Shown here in pieces: positions 56,560 to 64,000 of a stretch of 64,000 nt of DNA; position 1 is the first letter of the stretch, and each line of letters begins with the position of its first letter. The stretch is from NCBI GenBank assembly GCA_025890175.1, contig JANPYM010000005.1, forward strand, positions 2,256,166-2,320,165, given 5' to 3'. The notes under the pieces were generated by a model, which did no database searches, had not been told where the DNA came from, and was given only the letters and a program-made list of their open reading frames with translations. This DNA is from Ciborinia camelliae (Eukaryota; Ascomycota; Leotiomycetes; Helotiales; Sclerotiniaceae). A program made the position numbers and the translations under genes.

Positions 56560-56845
56560 CACCCATCTCGCACCCGAATCGACCCTAATTAGGGTCTTCG
56601 GAATTACGTTTGAAATATTTTATTTAGGGTTAAAATGCAAATTGAAAATCTCTATATAATCTATACCTTATATTTAGTCTAATATAACTTTATACTAGAA
56701 TATATTTAATATATAAATTTTATATTAATCGATAAAGCTTTTCAAAAACTTTCAATTGATATAATTTATATTATAATTGAAGTTAACATTTAGATTTTGT
56801 ATTAGATTAAAATAATTATATAGATTATAAGATCATATAAATATA
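56560..56845 (+). repeat. left terminal inverted repeat
   Basis: It includes the perfect palindrome GACCCTAATTAGGGTC at 56581-56596. Compared with the right arm it carries extra T and A at several sites (for example GAATTACG against GAACTACG), so it is the more mutated arm. Confidence 0.85.
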
Positions 56846-57874
56846 TGATTTATATAAATATATAAATTTATATAAACATATATGCCTATAAGTAAAACCT
56901 TATTTTTTTTTATTGTATATTTAATAGGTTTATTTTCCATATTCTACCATTATTTGCTGCTTACCCTTATCTATTGCTTATCTATTATTAATTTAATTTT
57001 AATATTTAAATTTAGTATCAATCATTTTATAAATAAATTAAATAAAAAGTAAATATATTATTTTATAAATATTTCGAAAAGCTTTCGAATAATATTATTT
57101 TTAAAACTTTAAATTAAAATTTACAAAAGTTATTTCAAATTATAGTTTTTATTATAATTTTTAATATTTATCGGAAGCTTTTTAATAATTTTTATATAAA
57201 TTTTATTAATTAAATTATAATTCAAATTATTATAATTAGAGGGGGATATTAAAATCTTCAAAATTATAATATATTTTTAAAATTCGAATAATATAAATTT
57301 TAAATAAAAAAAATAAAATTTGAATAAACTATTAATTTTTTAAAAAATAAACTTAAATTTCAAAATTATATATATAAATCAATATACATTATTTTTGAAA
57401 ATTAGTATTTTTTCTATATTTATAAAAATTAAATAATTATATATATTTAAAAAAAAATTAAATTTGATTGAATAATTAAAAAGTTATTATATATTTTCAT
57501 TTTATAGGTTTTAAAATATAATAATTATATTCAAATTATAAAATGAAATATAAGTTTTTTTAAAATAAATTTTTAAAAAAAATTTATAAATTTTTTATTA
57601 TTATTTAAGATTCTAAAATTTGAATAATATTTTTATTTTTTTAAAATCTCAATTTTTCAATTAAATATAATTATTTTAATATTTTAAAAATTAATATTTA
57701 TTTTTATTTTTAAATATTTATAAATCAATTTTATAATATTTTTGAAATCTTATTTCAATTATTATTTAAAAATAATAAACTTTATAATATAATATATTTA
57801 AATATTTAAATTATAATCTATAGCTTTTTTAAATTCAATATATAGTATTAAATTAAAACTATTAAAATTATTTT

Positions 57875-58340
57875 AAAATACTACATCGTTAGCAACGTAA
57901 TATTTTAAAAATTTTATATAAACGAGATTATACTTTTAGTATACTAATATATTAAAATCAATATAAAACCTTCAAATTATTTATAAAATATATAAAATTG
58001 ATATTAAATTATAAAATACGATTAGAATTTTCAATTGATATATTTTTTATTAAATTTGAATAAAACGCTAGCGATCTATATTATTTATAAAATCTTAAAA
58101 TACTACGTCGCCAACGCCGTAGTATTTTAAACCCCTAGTATTTTTGAAAATACTACGTCGCCAACGTCGTAGTATTTTAAAAATTATATATGAATTTTAT
58201 TATACTAATATACTAAAATCAACATAAAACCTTCAAATTATTTATGAAATATATAAAATTAGTATCAAATTATAGAGTACGATTAGAGCTTTTAATTGAT
58301 ATATTTTTTATTAAATTTAAATAAAAGGCTAGCGATCTGT
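57875..58340. repeat. internal ~170-bp direct duplication with palindromic borders
   Basis: A block at about 57906-58081 recurs at 58176-58340, again with mostly C/T and A/G changes. Each copy ends with GCTAGCGATCT. Imperfect palindromes of the form AAAATACTACGTCG-CCAA-CGTCGTAGTATTTT lie at 57875-57910, 58097-58128 and 58147-58178. Confidence 0.75.
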
Positions 58341-58402
58341 ACCAATTATAAAACTTTCAAAAAATGATAGTATTAAAGCCCTTGGGCACGTGCATTATAA
58401 GC

Positions 58403-58522
58403 ACGTATGCTTATATAAGTTCGTATGCTTATATAATTCGTATGCTTATATAATTCGTATGCTTATATAATTCGTATACTTATATAATTCGTATGCTTAT
58501 ATAATTCGTATGCTTATATAAG
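58403..58522. repeat. 17-bp tandem array TTCGTATGCTTATATAA
   Basis: About seven copies lie inside the element close to its right inverted repeat. Confidence 0.9.
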
Positions 58523-58524
58523 TA

Positions 58525-58813
58525 TATATCTATATGATTTGATATAACCTATATAATCATTTTAATCTAATACCGAATCGGAACGCTAGCTTCAATTATA
58601 ATATAAATTATACCAATCGAAAGCTTTTGAAAAGCTTTATCGATTGATATAAAATTTATATATTAAATACGTTCTAATATAAAGCTATATCAGGCTAAAT
58701 ATAAGGTATAGGTTATACAGGGGTATTCCAACTCGCATTTTGACCCTAAAAAGGATGTTTCAAACGTAGTTCCGAAGACCCTAATTAGGGTCGATTCGGG
58801 TGCGAGATGGGTG
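58525..58813 (-). repeat. right terminal inverted repeat
   Basis: Reverse complement of the left arm; palindrome GACCCTAATTAGGGTC at 58777-58792. It retains more C and G than the left arm. Confidence 0.85.
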
Positions 58814-58821
58814 CCACAAAG
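58814..58821. repeat. right target-site duplication CCACAAAG
   Basis: Exact copy of 56552-56559. Confidence 0.85.
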
Positions 58822-61310
58822 TCATCAAACCAAACCAAACAATCTGTTGATCCGAACCTTAACTAAAGGTTACGAACGTGTCCTTCATATGAAAACTGCC
58901 ACGAATCCGAATCCGAGCTTCCAACAATATTAGTTGGCATCAAAGCATCACTGCCCTCAGTGCCCTGGTCCGGGGCGAACAACATAACACAAGATCTTTG
59001 ATACTTACCTACGTCCATCATTTTCTTTTCTCCTAGATTCGTAAGGTTACGCACGTAAGCAAGTAAAATCAAAGCCAATCATCGCAATACTCTCAGGCCA
59101 CTACCTACCTACTACCCACTGCAAATTAAAAAAAAATAGACATTCAAGAAAAGTCACACCGTATGCACCTTGATCAAAGTAAGAAAGTAACGTATCCTGC
59201 AGATGCGCACTGCGTTATCGTTCATCAGGCAGCCCACACGAGAGATCTCCGCCTTTCTGCACCTTGCTGCACCTCACAAGGCTTGGGTTCCTTGGATTCT
59301 TCTTGGGCCACTTTGACCGTTGTGTGGCTCACCGACAGGTTCGACAGTTCATCACCGAGTTTCCGCAAATCTCTCCCCTCTCTCCTCCCGCCAAGATTGT
59401 ATAGTCATCGATTATCTATGAAAAATGAGTGCAGAATCGTTGATGCCCTCAAAAATGCCCTGCATATTAACTCGGCTACTACTCGTACCTATCTCGGTGT
59501 TGCGTTTTATCCCCGGCCATAGCTTAACTCCCCGCAACAGTCATAAACGTTTTTTCCCTTGTCTCTTTGTTTGATATCCAACAATGATCCTACCTATCCA
59601 TCCTATCGAGATTCGATATGCCCCAATTTCCAAAGCACAGGACGAATGCGGAAGCGGATAGTGCGGTGCACAGAGAATATCCGATGGAAATCCTTGATGT
59701 TAATCATAGTCCAACTCCACATGGTTCATTTGAATTCTCTACTGTTAACGCTAATTATATGTATGTAATTCTTCACGATACCCTCATGTTCTTTCTTCAC
59801 TTCATCACTATGGCTATCGCCGATCGGTCCCATAGATAAATATATTAATTTTATTCTAGTTCTTTCTTTTTGTCTTTTCTCCTCTTTTTAGGTAAAAAAA
59901 AAACGTAGTGTACAATAATGTACATAGGGTCAAATAATAATAGACGTTTGAAATTTCCATACCTCCGCCGAACAGTCATAGCAGGCAGGTATGGTATGTA
60001 AGAGATCTAGACAGTATAGAGAATTCAAAAAAGTTCCGTCAATTCGGCCGATTCGACTTCCTTCCCTCCTTCATCCTTCATAAAGACTCATATTGGTTCA
60101 TACCTACAGATGATGACTCGGGGTTTCTTCAAAACATACTGCACACCTCCTTTAGGCAATCATAATTATTAAGCGCTCTAAGTAAACAAATACAGTAACA
60201 CAGTAACACCGGGCGCATTATCATCAAATATTTCCACGTTCTATGTTCCCCGAGGCCCGACTCGGCTTTTATCAAACTCCGTAATCCATTGGCGAGGAGT
60301 AGATCTTTATGTTGGGAAATCAAGAGATCAAAGAAAAGAGATTCCTGAATTTGTAAGCCGGCGATGACTCGAATGGATGGACGGAATAATTGAGGATTGA
60401 TAGATGGAATTAATAAATCTGCAGGTATGGATGGGCGGAATTTGATTATATCATTCGGCATCATTTGTAATCCTAGGTCATTCTTTGTTATACATGACGT
60501 TGGGGAAATCATGAATGGGTGGATGAATGGTATTATGTTCAGAGTAGATTTCATTTCAGTGAATTTGCGTTCGAACAATGTAATTCATGGGTTGGATGTC
60601 TTACATGAACACATGAGGCATTCTTGTTATTGTTTCGCTACCGAATCCAGCTCTACGTGCTACTAGTACAGTGTACGTCCAGTAATCCACTTACCTTGAG
60701 CCCTCGTGGCCCATCTCGTGGACCCCCCGAGCCCCGATCCAAGTTCCAACCCCCAAATATCAAGAAAACAAGCGAAGCAAGCCACAACGCACCGCGCAAC
60801 CAATTACCTCATTTGGCAGTAAGGTAAGCACCTCAGTCCTGGTACCTAGCCTCGCTCATCTGGCATCTCGCTCTCATCCCACACAAGCCTCACTCAAACT
60901 TAACTCAGCTTTATGCCAATGATTCCACGTCCTCACTGTATACGTCAGATATAGCTAAAATCTCATCCTACCACCTGGGCATAAACATGGAGCCCGAAAA
61001 TAAGGTTCTGTACCTGAAACTAAACCTAATCTTCTCGGGAAAATATCAATTGTCATGTATGTAATAATAAGGCTGCCTCCTCTTTTCGTATCACTTCCTA
61101 TTATGGAGTATGGTTATATGGAGCTCGCTTCTCGTAAGGTTAAACGAGGGGGGGCGATGCGAGAAGCGACAAGCGAATTGCGAGGAGCGAGCCGAACGGA
61201 GAGAGTGCGAAATTGTGAAAGTGGCTTAGAGGGGAAGTAAAGTTAATGTTAATGTTAATAATGTTCAAGTGTGATTTATTATTCACTGCTATATACCTTA
61301 GCGGAGGTAC
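58822..61310. other. gene-poor region right of the transposon
   Basis: About 2.5 kb. Frames at 59163-59522 plus (119 codons) and 60129-60578 minus (149 codons) match no family I know and lack clear coding character. Nothing else is supported. Confidence 0.5.
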
Positions 61311-61672
61311 CAGGTGTTGAGAAACCGTTAATATACTATATCTATTATAAAAAGCTGTGTTTGAAAACTATAAATCGTAATTTCGAAAGTAAACCATATA
61401 TATGAAGATAAATAATCTATAAATATAAATTGTATATAAATATAAATAATATTTAATTATAAATTATATTTTAACAAAAAAGCCGTATTTAAACCAAAAT
61501 ACTGTTTTTGAAAATAAATCGTTTAACAAAAAAGCTGTATTTAAACCGAAACACCGTTTTTGAATTAAAACACCGTTTTTGAATTAAAATATCGTTTTTG
61601 AAAATAAATCGTTTTTGAAACTATTTTAACTATATAATTTTATTTATTTCTAATTAATCAAAACAAAACATA

Positions 61673-61718
61673 TCCTTTATAGTGTAATGGTAATGCGTTT
61701 GATTTGAATTTCAAAGTT
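61673..61718 (+). other. tRNA-like 5' half (degenerate)
   Basis: TCCTTTATAGTGTAATGGTA has the acceptor, D-arm and A-box look of tRNA-Gln/Glu-type genes. An anticodon-like arm TTTGA-TTTGAAT-TCAAA follows. No T arm or 3' acceptor strand follows, so it is not a functional tRNA gene. Confidence 0.4.
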
Positions 61719-61944
61719 GAAAAAAAAATTAATTGAAATCTAAAATTTGAAACTTGAAATTTGAAATATGAAATATCTTAATTGATATTTCTTTTTATTT
61801 TTTTTAAATTCAAAACATTTAATAAAAACAGTTTATATTTTCAAAAACGCTTTTTTTTTTCAAAAACGCTTTATTTTCAAAAACGCTTTATTTTCAAAAA
61901 CGTTTTATTTTCAAAAACGCTTTATTTTCAAAAACACTTTATTT

Positions 61945-61985
61945 TTAAATATAATGCGAATACTCCACCAACTGAGATATAGTTT
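61945..61985 (-). other. second tRNA-like 5' half (degenerate, opposite strand)
   Basis: Read on the minus strand, CTATATCTCAGTTGGTGGAG resembles the start and D arm of a tRNA; the rest is lost in AT-rich sequence. Confidence 0.35.
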
Positions 61986-62159
61986 TTAAACCTAATCACA
62001 ATAAAATCACTGTTTCTAAACTCATTATACATTATATAGGTATATAATGTATAATTATGAATTCGCTTGTCTCTATTATCTATATCCGAGATCCGGTGCT
62101 AATCAAGGGGCAGTATATCATACAATTTATAAATAATGAATAAACGAACGAACTAACTA

Positions 62160-62280
62160 GTAGTGAATAATAAGGTTTTTAGGGAGTATCCGTCATTGAT
62201 ACTCTGTATGGATAATATTATCTAGAGACAGATCACCTGGAAAATCTTGCTTGTTCATTATTAGTAACGTTCTTTTCTTT
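62160..62280. repeat. 121-bp sequence repeated exactly after the assembly gap
   Basis: Identical base for base to 63880-64000, in the same orientation, offset 1720 bp. Confidence 0.97.
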
Positions 62281-63869
62281 CGTTTACAACAGCGAGTACG
62301 AGAGATGGGACCGAGAAGGTTAGGTTCGGACCGTTCGGTAGGCTAATGCTTAATTTCGAAAGCAAGACGGGGTTGAGTTACGAGGGGATTTTTATTTTTA
62401 TATAGTACGGTATCGATTTTGGAAGTCGTATTCTTTATTGTTTGATTGGTGATTGAGATTTGCAGCAGGTATTTTCACTGCTAGGTATCATTCTTGTACA
62501 CTTTAATCATGTTTTCTTAGGACCGCGACGAGATAGTTCCATCTACTCTCATCATCCCCTCTAAAGTAACCTCTAAGTCCCTGGTTTTTCCTCCTCGTTG
62601 ACTATACCATAATATAGAGCTGTGTATGCTTCACGTGACCATAAAATCCATGTCCAAGGAAGACTACTATTCGGCATTCTCGTTGAGATGAATAATAATA
62701 CTTTAACCATATAAATACTACATTACATTATACTAGATTAACGGTTACATAGAATCACATCTTGTATTAATACCTCAACTTATTTGTTAATTTTCAAGTT
62801 CGATGGAGAAAAAATTAAACTAATGATTTTAAAAAAGAAAGGAGGAAAAACCAAAGAGGGCTAGCGAGAATCAATACTTAATATCATCTTTATAAATAGA
62901 GATTCTCTCTTACTTCATCTATAGAGTGTTCAATTTTTCAGACTATAGTCTAAAGATAAACTTGAAATCCTTAAAATAATGTAAATCTATATAACATTCG
63001 GCCCCCAAGACCCCCAAGACCCCCAAGACCCCCAAGACCCCCAAGACCCTCGAATCCCCCTTCCCCTTTCTTTCTCTTCCCTATCAAAAAATCCATCTCT
63101 CTTTAAAATCTGCCCCCCTGCCCCTCAAAGATCCTCCAAATCCCAAAATCCAGATCCACCAACTACTAGGTAATTAATTAACAAGATAAATATAGAAAAC
63201 ATCGGATTTAAGAAAAAAAGAAAAAAAAATCACAAAAGTGGATTCTAGAATCACCTTTTCTTTTTCTTTCTTTTTTTCTCGGGAACTGGGGATACTGTGG
63301 AGAAAAAACCAGAAAAGAAAAAAGGAAAGGAAAAAAATACCGGCAATGGTATCCGTCTGTGCCGTATTTGCATCATCGTATTGTAGGGGTGGTTCGATTT
63401 AGGGTTGTAACGTGTGTGGTTGAGCTCCGGAGCTCCTTTTGGAGACTCGGGTAAGTTTTGAACCACTTAGCAACAAACAAAAGATAAGCATGGTTGGTTG
63501 GTCTTGTACCCCTTCTCCATTTCAAATTTTCTCATCTTTCAATATCTACCTATTATAGTATACCACCCATCTCTCCCCATCCTCCCTCGTCATCCCCCAC
63601 TTACCACATTCATCTTTTCAACCGTATTCAACACACCCGAGTCCATAAAGCCCATCCATCTAACCCTTATTTCCTTCTCTGCGAAATGTACCAATATAGC
63701 TCGATCAAGTTAAAATCCCATTTCCATAACATATGCCCATCCAATTCTATATTTCCCATTTCCATCGCCTAAGAACACCATTCTGACACTATTCCCAATA
63801 TCTCACTGATAATTTAGACAAAAGAAAATTGAATTGAAAAAAGAAGAATTAACGTGGGTATCCGAAGAT
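62281..63869. other. intergenic, no gene seen
   Basis: About 1.6 kb up to the N run. It holds the CCCCCAAGA array and A-rich tracts near 63210-63340; frames at 63251-63466 and 63494-63772 are low-complexity and not recognisable. Confidence 0.5.
63002..63050. repeat. 9-bp array CCCCCAAGA
   Basis: Five tandem CCCCCAAGA units followed by a CCCTCGAATCC variant. Confidence 0.9.
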
Positions 63870-63879
63870 NNNNNNNNNN
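63870..63879. other. assembly gap (10 N)
   Basis: Ten undetermined bases; the number is probably a placeholder, so the true distance is unknown. Confidence 0.99.
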
Positions 63880-64000
63880 GTAGTGAATAATAAGGTTTTT
63901 AGGGAGTATCCGTCATTGATACTCTGTATGGATAATATTATCTAGAGACAGATCACCTGGAAAATCTTGCTTGTTCATTATTAGTAACGTTCTTTTCTTT
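63880..64000. repeat. second copy of the 121-bp repeat
   Basis: Runs from the first base after the gap to the window end; the match to 62160-62280 may continue beyond the window. Confidence 0.97.

Larger units (their letters stand above)
56560..58813. mobile_element. RIP-degraded DNA transposon with ~290-bp terminal inverted repeats (MULE-like)
   Basis: The element begins CACCCATCTCGCACCCGAAT and ends with its exact reverse complement. Both ends are flanked by the 8-bp direct repeat CCACAAAG. The terminal inverted repeats extend about 290 bp (to ~56845 and from ~58525). Arm differences are mostly C/T and G/A, as repeat-induced point mutation would cause. The interior is almost pure A/T, with no reading frame and no transposase relic that I can see. 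Long inverted ends plus an 8-bp duplication fit Mutator-like elements best; hAT elements share the 8-bp duplication but have short ends. It is either non-autonomous or too decayed to show its gene. Confidence 0.88.
61320..62060. repeat. AT-rich tract with inverted GTTTTTGAAAATAAA repeats
   Basis: On the left, CGTTTTTGAAAATAAA-type units recur (61510-61625) next to GCTGTATTTAAACCGAAA repeats. On the right (61840-61945), TTTATTTTCAAAAACG units, their reverse complement, repeat about six times. The two arrays could pair as a large foldback. No clean ends or target duplication were found. Confidence 0.6.

Noticed and set aside
58403..58522. CRISPR-like array
   Set aside because: The 17-bp units are directly abutting without unique spacers, and the genome is fungal.
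59618..59839. 73-codon frame beginning MPQFPKHRTNAEADSAV
   Set aside because: Looks protein-like at first but is short, isolated and overlaps another open frame; left uncalled.
60129..60578. 149-codon minus-strand frame
   Set aside because: It has no recognisable domain and the opposite strand is similarly open; not enough to call a gene.
61673..61718. Functional tRNA gene
   Set aside because: There is no T arm or 3' acceptor strand after the anticodon-like arm.

Overview
The window looks like nuclear DNA of a filamentous ascomycete. Genes carry short GT-AG introns (about 40-130 nt), intergenic space is long and rich in microsatellites and T-tracts, and one transposon copy shows C-to-T/G-to-A (RIP-like) decay. 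Protein similarity recalled from memory points to Leotiomycetes, probably Helotiales close to Botrytis/Sclerotinia. That placement is an inference; no search was run. One 10-N assembly gap lies at 63870-63879.

Layout. (1) 41-1293: one spliced minus-strand gene for a conserved fungal protein of unknown role. (2) 1.3-15.4 kb: a gene desert of about 14 kb with microsatellites, a hairpin and one tRNA-Thr(AGT) gene. (3) 15.4-35.4 kb: a compact housekeeping block: calcineurin B (CNB1), the NuA4 subunit EPL1, a SET-domain ribosomal lysine methyltransferase (RKM4-like), the KEOPS subunit KAE1, a small membrane protein, the AMPK/SNF1 beta subunit, FAP7, HAM1, a multi-exon cytochrome P450 and a mitochondrial ketopantoate-reductase-like protein. 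Many neighbours are divergent or tail-to-tail, so they share promoters or have abutting 3' ends. (4) 35.8-36.4 kb: a truncated, frameshifted P450 pseudogene. (5) 38.4-43.3 kb: two convergent paralogous genes for cysteine-rich single-pass membrane proteins. (6) 43.3-64 kb: a second gene-poor zone with a possible small gene (47.9-48.3 kb), one acidic conserved fungal gene (54.0-54.8 kb), a hairpin cluster (47.4-47.6 kb), a very AT-rich long-TIR DNA transposon with an 8-bp target duplication (56.56-58.81 kb), an AT-rich tract with tRNA-like halves (61.3-62.0 kb), and a 121-bp exact repeat on both sides of the assembly gap.

The genes do not form an obvious pathway. Several act in translation quality or ribosome maturation (RKM4-like, KAE1, FAP7) or in signalling and chromatin (calcineurin, AMPK, NuA4), a typical mixed housekeeping neighbourhood. 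The least explained parts are the paired cysteine-rich membrane proteins, the transposon with a telomere-like palindrome in its termini, the foldback repeats at 31.9-32.8 kb and the hairpin cluster at 47.4 kb. All exon borders below were read by eye from GT-AG signals, frame continuity and family similarity.
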